From contig RFNU01000106.1 of the NCBI GenBank assembly GCA_009927065.1, positions 1 to 6,001 of the forward strand: a stretch of 6,001 bases of DNA, read 5' to 3'. The notes under the pieces were generated by a model. The model was not told where the DNA came from. It worked only from the letters and a program-made list of their open reading frames with translations, and searched no databases. Positions within the stretch are counted from its first letter, which is position 1. Each line of letters begins with the position of its first letter. This document shows, piece after piece, positions 1 through 5,543 of the stretch. The DNA is from a bacterium. Lineage in GTDB: Bacteria > Pseudomonadota > Gammaproteobacteria > Berkiellales > Berkiellaceae. The position numbers were made by a program, and so were the translations under genes.

Positions 1-67
1 TTAAGCGTCAGCACACTGTTGCTGTCGCCTAATCGGAAGCCCGCTCATTCATGGGCGGGTAGTTCAC
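1..67 (+). mobile_element. Possible IS200/IS605-type right end / omega-RNA scaffold remnant (partial)
   Basis: This segment is far more GC-rich than the flanking AT-rich DNA and contains two adjacent hairpins. The first pairs 5-13 with 20-28 (GCGTCAGCA / TGCTGTCGC, one T-T mismatch, 6-nt loop). The second pairs 40-44 with 55-59 (CCCGC / GCGGG), and its stem can extend inwards to 9 pairs with one G-T. The second hairpin is followed by GTAGTTCAC, ending at 67, where the sequence abruptly becomes AT-rich. From memory, a GAAGCC-hairpin-GGTAGTTCAC arrangement is typical of the 3' end of tnpB-associated IS200/IS605 elements, where the guide RNA scaffold meets the host flank. If so, the element lies to the left of the window and its boundary is near 67. 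A short open frame at 3-32 (K-R-Q-H-T-V-A-V-A-stop) could be the last codons of a tnpB, but is too short to judge. The alternative is an unrelated structured RNA or a terminator of a gene outside the window. Confidence 0.42.
40..59. repeat. GC-rich hairpin (inverted repeat)
   Basis: CCCGC at 40-44 pairs with GCGGG at 55-59. The stem extends inwards through T-G, C-G, A-T and T-A pairs, leaving a minimal TC centre. On the plus strand the stem keeps a G-U wobble where the minus strand would have a C-A mismatch, so the RNA structure is better on the plus strand. No run of T follows on either strand, which argues against an ordinary intrinsic terminator. The hexamer CTCATT occurs at 44-49 in the hairpin and again at 67-72 at the proposed element boundary. 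Confidence 0.6.
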
Positions 68-99
68 TCATTATGTAAAAATTATCGTTTCATTAAAAG

Positions 100-114
100 A
101 TCACAATATGTGAT
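100..114 (-). terminator. Weak terminator candidate for the UppP-like gene
   Basis: ATCACA and TGTGAT form a perfect 6-bp stem with a 3-nt loop. On the minus strand the stem is followed by CTTTTAA. It begins 2 nt after the stop codon (117-119) of the UppP-like gene. The position suits a terminator, but the stem is short and AT-rich and the T run is only four long, so termination would be weak. It could also simply be a small palindrome. Confidence 0.3.
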
Positions 115-116
115 GA

Positions 117-803
117 TTAAATAAAAAAACTTATACCGATCCGATAAAACCCGCAAAGCATAAGACCAACCCATTCCCAATAGAGTAAAATTCGAAGCGC
201 TACAACAAAGCTTAAACTACAAATCAGATAGAACTCTAAAGGACAAAAAACGTTGGCAGCCCAATGACGTACTGTATCTGCAGTTATCAACAGAAGCTGA
301 AGGTAAAAGCTCAAACACATTGTGCGTTTAAAATTTAATTTAAAGAGCAGTCCAGGTAAAAATGTTGTTCCTAATCGTGATAAACCTGGTATGAGGAGAG
401 CTAAAGGCTGGATCATTCCCATCATGATAAGAAGATGGTGATCGTTTAATGTTTTGATGTGGTGAGCAGTCATTTGCCTATAAGATATAACAATAAGCAA
501 TGCTCCTATTAATCGATGCGTTGTTTGAGCGCTAAAGGATGCGTATTGAATATATCCTTCATGTTCCAGTATGTAAATGAAGACAGTTGGAAAAAGAGCA
601 GATCCTATTAAAAAAACATTTTTTGGAAGAATGCGCCAATTGATCATCATGATACTCAACAGTGCTGGCAGCAAGCCTAGTTGAAGTATTTTTACAGAAG
701 CTGACGATAGATGAAAAAAATATTCTAGATGCCAGGTTGATGAAATAGGTAAAGCTTCGAGTATGCTGTGAATAATAGCTTGTGCAAAAAGTGATGTATC
801 CAA
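117..803 (-). CDS. Divergent UppP/BacA-like undecaprenyl-diphosphatase
   Basis: This 228-residue hydrophobic membrane protein belongs to the UppP (BacA) family, which dephosphorylates undecaprenyl diphosphate to recycle the lipid carrier of peptidoglycan synthesis. Signature 1 is visible as E-A-L-P-I-S-S-T-W-H at residues 16-25, and signature 2 as P-G-L-S-R-L-G-T-T at 139-147. The stretch V-K-I-L-Q-L-G near 37-43 and the final F-Y-R-I near 219-222 also fit the family. Aligned by eye to E. coli UppP (273 aa), E21, S27, H30 and R174 are kept as E16, S22, H25 and R143. The conserved E17 is H12, G29 is W24 and S175 is L144. The protein is about 40 residues shorter, mostly in loops, and the C-terminus looks complete. 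The start is TTG at 801-803, because a stop (828-830) lies upstream and no ATG is available. The only Shine-Dalgarno-like sequence is a weak AAGAAC at 814-819, 10 nt away and inside a small imperfect hairpin (811-830). It lies 119 nt downstream of gatB, beyond a terminator candidate, so it probably has its own weak promoter. It could be a specialised paralogue or a decaying copy. Family assignment is firm; activity is uncertain. Confidence 0.75.
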   Translation of the reverse strand: MDTSLFAQAIIHSILEALPISSTWHLEYFFHLSSASVKILQLGLLPALLSIMMINWRILPKNVFLIGSALFPTVFIYILEHEGYIQYASFSAQTTHRLIGALLIVISYRQMTAHHIKTLNDHHLLIMMGMIQPLALLIPGLSRLGTTFLPGLLFKLNFKRTMCLSFYLQLLLITADTVRHWAANVFCPLEFYLICSLSFVVALRILLYWEWVGLMLCGFYRIGISFFI

Positions 804-889
804 AATGTGATAAGTTCTTATGAAGACTTATCTGATTATCGGCTTTTTTAAGTATATTGGCTATATAAGATTTTATTTTATCAATAAAG

Positions 890-915
890 CTTAAGGCCAC
901 TTAAGTGACCTTAAG
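890..915 (-). terminator. Rho-independent terminator candidate after gatB (26-bp palindrome)
   Basis: CTTAAGGCCAC (890-900), a TTAA centre (901-904) and GTGACCTTAAG (905-915) form an almost perfect palindrome. The single imperfect pair (897 with 908) is a G-U wobble in minus-strand RNA but a C-A mismatch in plus-strand RNA, so the structure is better on the gatCAB strand. It begins 7 nt after the gatB stop codon. The tail on the minus strand is CTTTATTGATAAAAT, U-rich but interrupted. This most likely ends the gatCAB transcript and separates it from the UppP-like gene downstream. Confidence 0.6.
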
Positions 916-922
916 ATTATGA

Positions 923-2350
923 TTAGCAGAGATCTTGAATAATTCTTTGAACTTCCTCCGGGTTTCCAGTGCCTCTCATTTTTTTCATAACTTGGCCTAC
1001 AAAAAAGCCCATAAGCTTATCTTTACCGCTTTTCAGTTCAGCACGTTGTGCAGGAAACTGCTCTAAGACTTCAGCAATAGCTTGAGTTAGGGCTCCAACA
1101 TCACTGACTTGTTTCAAATTGTGATCAGTAATAATTTTATCAACATGAGTTTGGCCTTCAAATAAAAATGTTAAAACTTGTTTAGCAGTTTTAGATGATA
1201 ATGTTTTGTCATTAACTCTATCAACAAGCAGAGCAATATCAGCAGGGCTTATTTTCAGATCTTCAAAAGCTATTTGATTTTTATTCGCAAAACCACTGAT
1301 ATCGGAAAGTAACCAATTCGCCATCGCTTTAGGCGATGGTGTCTGTTGCTCTTTTATTGCTTTAAAAAAGAATTGCAACAGAGCTGTATTATCAATAAGA
1401 ATTTGGGCATCATATTCTGAGAGTTCATAGTGTCCAGTGAGTTGTGCTAAAAGATCTTCAGGTAATGGCGGCATCTGACTTGCAATTTCATCTAAGAGTT
1501 CTTGGCTAATGTGTACAGGGAAAAGATCGGGGCAAGGAAAATAACGATAGTCTTGAGCATCTTCTTTATCACGCATTGCTATTGTTTTGCCCGTCGACTC
1601 TTGAAATAAACGAGTTTGCTGAATGACTTTATCACCTTTCTCAAGAATAGCACCTTGACGTTCGATTTCATATTGAATCGCTTTTTCTATGAATCTGAAT
1701 GAGTTAATATTTTTTATTTCACATCGCGTGCCTAAGATGGTCGTATCTTTAGGACGAAGTGAGATATTAACATCCACTCTAAATGAACCTTCTTGCATAT
1801 TACCATCACAAATATTTAAATGACGCACTAAGCGATGTAATGTTTTTAAATAAGCAATAACTTCATCTGAGGAATAAAACTCTGGAGCTGTTACGATTTC
1901 TAGTAAAGGACAGCCAGCTCTATTAAGATCAATAGCTGAATAATCTTGAAGTAGATCATGAATTGATTTTCCAGCATCTTCCTCAAGATGAGCTCGAACA
2001 ATATGAACAGATTTTTTAATACCATTGACATCAAAAGTCAGCTCTCCATCGCTCACTATAGGATAGTTAGCTTGTGAAATTTGATACCCTTTAGGCAAAT
2101 CAGGATAAAAATAATTCTTTCTGGCAAAGATATTAACTTTATTAATAGTGGCTTTGGTAGCGAGACCGAATTTTATAGCTTGATGGACAGCCTCTTTGTT
2201 TAATACAGGCAGAACTCCTGGTAGAGCTAGATCAATAGCACAAGCTTGACTGTTAGGTGCTTGACCGAACTTTATAGCAGCTCCGGAAAATAATTTAGAT
2301 TGGGTGTTCAGTTGAATATGAACTTCTAAACCAATAACAACGTCGTACAC
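923..2350 (-). CDS. gatB: Asp/Glu-tRNA amidotransferase subunit B (GatB)
   Basis: GatB binds the mischarged tRNA and phosphorylates the Glu or Asp side chain (ATP, Mg2+), so that ammonia channelled from GatA can amidate it to Gln-tRNA(Gln) or Asn-tRNA(Asn) in the cytoplasm. The protein has 475 residues, the usual length. Visible family motifs in order are V-I-G-L-E-V-H (5-11), R-K-N-Y-F-Y-P-D-L-P-K-G-Y-Q (77-90), H-L-E-E-D-A-G-K (121-128), D-L-N-R-A-G-C-P-L-L-E (141-151), D-G-N-M-Q-E-G-S-F-R (182-191) and D-Y-R-Y-F-P (267-272). The C-terminal YqeY-like tRNA-binding tail has L-M-G-F-F-V-G-Q-V-M-K-K (446-457). The start is GTG, which gives the canonical M-Y-D-V-V-I-G N-terminus. A perfect AAGGAG (2358-2363) inside the last codons of gatA lies 7 nt upstream. 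The zinc-binding cysteine pair of some GatBs is not present around residues 33-45 (a single Cys, C37), as in many other GatBs. It is the third gene of the gatC-gatA-gatB operon, 3 nt after gatA. Confidence 0.97.
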   Translation of the reverse strand: MYDVVIGLEVHIQLNTQSKLFSGAAIKFGQAPNSQACAIDLALPGVLPVLNKEAVHQAIKFGLATKATINKVNIFARKNYFYPDLPKGYQISQANYPIVSDGELTFDVNGIKKSVHIVRAHLEEDAGKSIHDLLQDYSAIDLNRAGCPLLEIVTAPEFYSSDEVIAYLKTLHRLVRHLNICDGNMQEGSFRVDVNISLRPKDTTILGTRCEIKNINSFRFIEKAIQYEIERQGAILEKGDKVIQQTRLFQESTGKTIAMRDKEDAQDYRYFPCPDLFPVHISQELLDEIASQMPPLPEDLLAQLTGHYELSEYDAQILIDNTALLQFFFKAIKEQQTPSPKAMANWLLSDISGFANKNQIAFEDLKISPADIALLVDRVNDKTLSSKTAKQVLTFLFEGQTHVDKIITDHNLKQVSDVGALTQAIAEVLEQFPAQRAELKSGKDKLMGFFVGQVMKKMRGTGNPEEVQRIIQDLC

Positions 2351-2353
2351 GGC

Positions 2354-3820
2354 TTAACTCCTTGCTTTAATTGGTGAGAGATGATCTACCCATGGAGAGA
2401 CTTGTTCAAGCTTATGGGATATTTGCAGTAATGTTAATTCATCAAAATGATTTCCAATCAGCTGAAATCCAAGAGGTAAACCATGACGCTGCATTAACGG
2501 CAGGCTAATGGCTGGTAAGTTAGCAAGGTTGACTGAAACTGTACATAAATCTGAATAATACATTGCTAACGGATCGTGATCATGTGATTTTAGTAAAGAC
2601 GCTTCAGACAGTGCAGTTGGAGTTGCTATCACATGATATTTCTTGAATATTTCTTGGAAACCACTGTTGATTAATGCTCGTACTTTCAATGCTTTTTGAT
2701 AGAAAGCATCATAATATCCAGATGATAAAACATAAGTCCCCATTAAAATACGACGTTTAACTTCAGCACCAAAGCCTTCTCCACGAGTTTTCATATAAAG
2801 ATCTTCAAGATTTTTTGCATGAGGGGTTTGATAACCATAACGCACGCCATCATAACGAGCCAGATTTGAAGAGGCCTCTGCTGGTGCAATAATATAGTAA
2901 GTTGGAATCACAATATCTTGAATATTAAAATCAATAAAATCAACTTCACCGCCAATCGAACGAATATGTTCTAGCACCTTCTTAAATGCTTCTTGGCTGG
3001 AGGGATCCATTGCTTCAAAAAATGATCGAGGAACAGCTACTTTAAAAGAGTTTGGGGCATTATTTAACAAATTAAAATATTGAGGCACAGGTTGATGAGC
3101 GCTAGTGGAGTCTAGTGGATCATGGCCAGACATCGCTTCTAAGACTAAAGCTGCATCAGCTACAGATTGACTCAGTACACCACCTTGATCCAAACTTGAT
3201 GCGAAAGCAATCATTCCATAACGAGAGACTCTTCCGTAAGTTGGTTTGATACCAACAAGATGGCAGAAAGATGCTGGTTGACGAATAGAGCCGCCAGTAT
3301 CACTACCGGTAGAGAATACGGCTAAACCTGCTGCAACAGCAGATGCACTACCACCACTACTTCCACCAGGAGCACGTTGCAAATCAAACGGGTTTTTGCA
3401 AGGCCCGAAATAGGAATGTTCATTGGTCGATCCCATAGCAAATTCATCCATATTGGTTTTACCAAGCATAACAAGGCCTTGCTCATGCAATTTTTTAGTA
3501 ACAGTTGCATCATATGGCGCTACAAAGTTTTCAAGCATTTTTGAACCACAGGTTGTTTTTATTCCTTGTGTACAAAAAATATCTTTATGAGCATAAGGAA
3601 TACCCGTCAGCAAAGTTGCTGTTTTTTCTTTTAAACGGCGATCAGCGGACTGAGCTTGTTGTAGCGCCAGGTCTGCTGTTATTGCAAGATAGCAGTTTAA
3701 ACTCGGATTAAACTCTTGCATACGATTGAGAAAATGCTCAGTTAAAGCTGTAGAGCTGATATCGCCTTGATGAAGATGGTTGCTCAGTTGAGTCAGGGTT
3801 TTTTGATGCCAAGCAGTCAT
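2354..3820 (-). CDS. gatA: Asp/Glu-tRNA amidotransferase subunit A (GatA), glutaminase/amidase subunit
   Basis: GatA hydrolyses glutamine (or asparagine) and supplies ammonia through a tunnel to GatB. The 488-residue protein is full length and has the amidase-signature fold. The Ser-cisSer-Lys triad is intact: K79 in Y-A-H-K-D, S154 in the G-G-S-S-G-G-S loop (152-158), and nucleophile S178 in G-S-D-T-G-G-S-I-R (172-180). The numbering matches what I recall for S. aureus GatA. The motifs G-K-T-N-M-D-E-F (120-127), G-I-K-P-T-Y-G-R-V-S-R (190-200) and the C-terminal G-L-P-L-G-F-Q-L-I-G (447-456) are also present. The ATG start overlaps the gatC stop by one base (TAATG), and AAGGAG at 3828-3833 lies 7 nt upstream inside the gatC coding end, so translation is coupled to gatC. 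The reading frame is unbroken. Confidence 0.98.
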   Translation of the reverse strand: MTAWHQKTLTQLSNHLHQGDISSTALTEHFLNRMQEFNPSLNCYLAITADLALQQAQSADRRLKEKTATLLTGIPYAHKDIFCTQGIKTTCGSKMLENFVAPYDATVTKKLHEQGLVMLGKTNMDEFAMGSTNEHSYFGPCKNPFDLQRAPGGSSGGSASAVAAGLAVFSTGSDTGGSIRQPASFCHLVGIKPTYGRVSRYGMIAFASSLDQGGVLSQSVADAALVLEAMSGHDPLDSTSAHQPVPQYFNLLNNAPNSFKVAVPRSFFEAMDPSSQEAFKKVLEHIRSIGGEVDFIDFNIQDIVIPTYYIIAPAEASSNLARYDGVRYGYQTPHAKNLEDLYMKTRGEGFGAEVKRRILMGTYVLSSGYYDAFYQKALKVRALINSGFQEIFKKYHVIATPTALSEASLLKSHDHDPLAMYYSDLCTVSVNLANLPAISLPLMQRHGLPLGFQLIGNHFDELTLLQISHKLEQVSPWVDHLSPIKARS

Positions 3821-4119
3821 TAATTGTCTCCTTCGATAACTTTAGGAACAAGATAGAAATTTTGAAGTGTTTTTGGAGCATTTTTTTGAAAATATTCAGG
3901 ATTAGGATCTTCTGTGACAATATCATCGCGAAGATACTGTTGATTATTAGTATGCAGTTCGATATCAACAGGTATAGTGGATACATCGACTTGTTGTAAT
4001 TGACTTAAGGCACCTAATAATTTATTAAAAGAGGCTAAATAGTTTGGAATCTCTTCTTCCTTTAATTCTATTTTTGCAAGCATGGATAGTTTTTCTAATG
4101 TTGCTTTATCGATAGACAT
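3820..4119 (-). CDS. gatC: Asp/Glu-tRNA amidotransferase subunit C (GatC)
   Basis: GatC is the small subunit that wraps around the GatA-GatB interface and stabilises the amidotransferase complex. The 99-residue length is normal. The N-terminal helix (V/I-x-x-L-A-x-I/L-E-L-type pattern) is seen as L-S-M-L-A-K-I-E-L at 11-19. The C-terminal part has L-R-D-D-I-V-T-E (63-70) followed by A-P-K-T-L-Q-N-F-Y-L-V-P-K-V-I-E (81-96), the family's closing signature. The start is ATG (4117-4119) with AAGGTA (4126-4131) 6 nt upstream. It is the first gene of the operon, and its stop codon overlaps the gatA start in TAATG. A promoter candidate lies about 30-60 nt upstream in the divergent region shared with mreB. 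Confidence 0.96.
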   Translation of the reverse strand: MSIDKATLEKLSMLAKIELKEEEIPNYLASFNKLLGALSQLQQVDVSTIPVDIELHTNNQQYLRDDIVTEDPNPEYFQKNAPKTLQNFYLVPKVIEGDN

Positions 4120-4149
4120 GGCAAATACCTTAAATTACTCTATGGGCAT

Positions 4150-4180
4150 ACTATACATGACCTACCCTACCTGAATGCAA
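4150..4180 (-). promoter_or_regulatory. Candidate sigma70 promoter for gatCAB
   Basis: On the minus strand TTGCAT (4175-4180) is followed after 19 bp by TATAGT (4150-4155, 5 of 6 to TATAAT). Transcription would begin near 4143, giving a leader of about 24 nt that contains the AAGGTA ribosome site of gatC. The 19-bp spacer is longer than ideal, so the call is tentative. Confidence 0.4.
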
Positions 4181-4217
4181 GAGTTGTGGCTAACACTTTA
4201 TAAAAATTTATTATTCT

Positions 4218-4248
4218 TTGCTTAAATTGAGATAAAAAGTCCTATAAA
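4218..4248 (+). promoter_or_regulatory. Weak upstream promoter candidate for mreB
   Basis: TTGCTT (4218-4223) and TATAAA (4243-4248) are separated by 19 bp. If used, the mreB leader would be roughly 245 nt. The region is AT-rich, so chance matches are likely, and the site at 4415-4443 is a better candidate. Confidence 0.2.
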
Positions 4249-4414
4249 ATGGGTCGTTTTAAGTAAGAAAGTTAAGCTAGAAAAGTTGGTTTTTTAACAG
4301 GTATCAAATAAGTATTCCATGCTTTTATCCGTTTCTTAAAAAAATATATATTGAGAAGTGAATAGAGAAAAAATCAATCTGATAAGATATTAATAAAATT
4401 CATCAGAAATAGTA

Positions 4415-4443
4415 TTGAGATTTTGCGCCAGCCTTCATAGAAT
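4415..4443 (+). promoter_or_regulatory. Sigma70-type promoter candidate for mreBC
   Basis: TTGAGA (4415-4420, 5 of 6 to TTGACA) and TAGAAT (4438-4443, 5 of 6 to TATAAT) are separated by exactly 17 bp, with a relatively GC-rich spacer. Transcription would start near 4450, leaving a leader of about 50 nt before the mreB ATG. This is the best promoter match in the window. A small stem T-G-G-C/G-C-C-A (4478-4488) sits just before the mreB ribosome site. Confidence 0.55.
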
Positions 4444-4499
4444 GATAATCACAGGATGTTTTTGTCATCGGTCATGATGGCTAAGCCAAGGGTTAAAAT

Positions 4500-5543
4500 A
4501 TGAAATTTTTAAGAGGCTTTTTTTCAAACGATCTCTCGATTGATCTTGGAACTGCAAATACATTGATTTATGTTCGTGGCGAGGGGATCGTTCTTGATGA
4601 GCCATCCGTGGTTGCTTTAAGACTAGAACCCAATTCAAATCAGCCCAAGCGTGTTGCTGCAGTTGGTGAAGAAGCAAAAAGAATGCTGGGACGCACACCA
4701 GGCAATATTACCGCTATCCGTCCATTGAAAGATGGAGTGATTGCTGATTTTCATGTTACAGAAAAAATGCTGCAGTATTTTATTCATAAAGTTCATTCAT
4801 CACGGTTTTTTAGACCTTCGCCGAGAGTTTTAGTGTGTGTGCCTTGCGGTTCAACACAAGTGGAGCGTCGCGCTATTCGTGAATCTGTTCTTGGGGCGGG
4901 TGCAAGAGAAGTCTTTTTGATAGAAGAGCCAATGGCAGCCGCTATCGGTGCTGGATTGCCTGTTGATCAGGCTAATGGCTCCATGGTCGTTGATATTGGG
5001 GGAGGAACGACAGAAGTTGCTATTATTTCTCTTAATGGTATCGTCTATTCTTCCTCCGTGCGTATTGGTGGTGACCGTTTTGATGAAGCGATTATTAATT
5101 ATGTGCGACGTAATTATGGGAGTTTGATTGGTGAAGCCACTGCTGAACGCATTAAAAAAGAAATAGGAACAGCGTATCCCGATCCTAATGTTCTTGAAAT
5201 AGAAGTTCGCGGTCGTAATTTAGCAGAGGGTGTTCCCCGCTCTTTTATTCTCAACTCTAACGAGATTTTAGAGGCATTGCAAGAACCGTTATCTGGAATT
5301 GTAGGCGCAGTTAGAGCGGCTTTAGAACAAGCACCTCCTGAATTAGCAGCAGATATTGCAGAAAAAGGGTTGGTGATAACAGGGGGCGGAGCTTTATTAA
5401 GACATCTTGATAAATTGCTTCATGAAGAAACAGGCTTACCAGTGCATATTGCCCAAGATCCTCTGAAATGCGTGGCTATTGGCGGCGGCAGAGCACTTGA
5501 AATGATGGACAATGCCGAAATAGATCTTGTTTCATGGCAGTAA
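4500..5543 (+). CDS. mreB: Rod shape-determining actin homologue MreB
   Basis: MreB is the bacterial actin that forms short membrane-bound filaments and orients lateral peptidoglycan synthesis by the elongasome (MreCD, RodA, PBP2, RodZ). The 347-residue length is standard. The N-terminus M-K-F-L-R-G-F-F is amphipathic and fits the membrane-targeting helix of Gram-negative MreB. The actin-fold nucleotide motifs are all present: phosphate-1 D-L-G-T-A-N-T-L-I-Y (15-24), connect-1 around E-E-P-M-A-A-A-I-G-A-G (142-152), phosphate-2 D-I-G-G-G-T-T-E-V-A (165-174), and the adenosine motif G-L-V-I-T-G-G-G-A-L-L (290-300). The C-terminal C-V-A-I-G-G-G-R-A-L-E (324-334) is also typical. The ATG is preceded by AAGGG (4488-4492) with a 7-nt spacer. 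The end overlaps the following mreC-like gene by 10 nt, so the two are cotranscribed and probably translationally coupled. It is highly conserved and shows no defect. Confidence 0.98.
   Translation: MKFLRGFFSNDLSIDLGTANTLIYVRGEGIVLDEPSVVALRLEPNSNQPKRVAAVGEEAKRMLGRTPGNITAIRPLKDGVIADFHVTEKMLQYFIHKVHSSRFFRPSPRVLVCVPCGSTQVERRAIRESVLGAGAREVFLIEEPMAAAIGAGLPVDQANGSMVVDIGGGTTEVAIISLNGIVYSSSVRIGGDRFDEAIINYVRRNYGSLIGEATAERIKKEIGTAYPDPNVLEIEVRGRNLAEGVPRSFILNSNEILEALQEPLSGIVGAVRAALEQAPPELAADIAEKGLVITGGGALLRHLDKLLHEETGLPVHIAQDPLKCVAIGGGRALEMMDNAEIDLVSWQ

Larger units (their letters stand above)
4120..4499. other. Divergent intergenic region between gatC and mreB
   Basis: This 380-bp AT-rich spacer separates two divergently transcribed operons. 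It holds a gatC promoter candidate near the left end, a good sigma70-like promoter for mreB near the right end, and a second, weaker plus-strand TATAAA box near 4243. The middle part (about 4255-4410) is A/T-rich with no convincing gene, RNA or strong hairpin. No ORF of credible length is visible on either strand, apart from the tiny leader frame that overlaps the mreB start. Confidence 0.8.

Noticed and set aside
40..59. Intrinsic terminator for the UppP-like gene
   Set aside because: The hairpin is strong, but on the minus strand it is followed by CTTCCGATT rather than a T run and its stem carries a C-A mismatch. The plus-strand orientation and GTAGTTCAC fit an element end better.
851..880. 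Promoter for the UppP-like gene (TATACT at 851-856 on the minus strand)
   Set aside because: A good -10-like hexamer exists, but the nearest -35 match (TTGATA) is 22 bp away, too far, and the AT-rich sequence produces such hexamers by chance. A promoter is needed somewhere here, but I cannot place it.
559..900. Open frame of 113 codons on the minus strand
   Set aside because: It overlaps the UppP-like gene in another frame, starts inside the terminator palindrome, has no family features and a composition (many S, F, C, T, H) typical of a shadow frame.
3322..3513. 63-codon minus-strand frame inside gatA
   Set aside because: Out-of-frame shadow of the conserved GatA catalytic region, with low-complexity V/L runs arising from the Gly/Ser-rich loop.
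3505..3711. 68-codon plus-strand frame opposite gatA
   Set aside because: Antisense shadow of well-conserved GatA coding sequence; no ribosome site or recognisable domain.
3738..3986. 82-codon minus-strand frame across the gatC/gatA junction
   Set aside because: Overlaps both genuine genes in another frame; the product is a low-complexity I/L/K/S sequence.
4321..4335. TTATCCGTT resembling a DnaA box
   Set aside because: It matches the TTATCCACA consensus at only about six of nine positions and stands alone, with no cluster suggesting an origin.
4465..4698. 77-codon minus-strand frame opposite the start of mreB
   Set aside because: Antisense to strongly conserved mreB codons, with no recognisable family.
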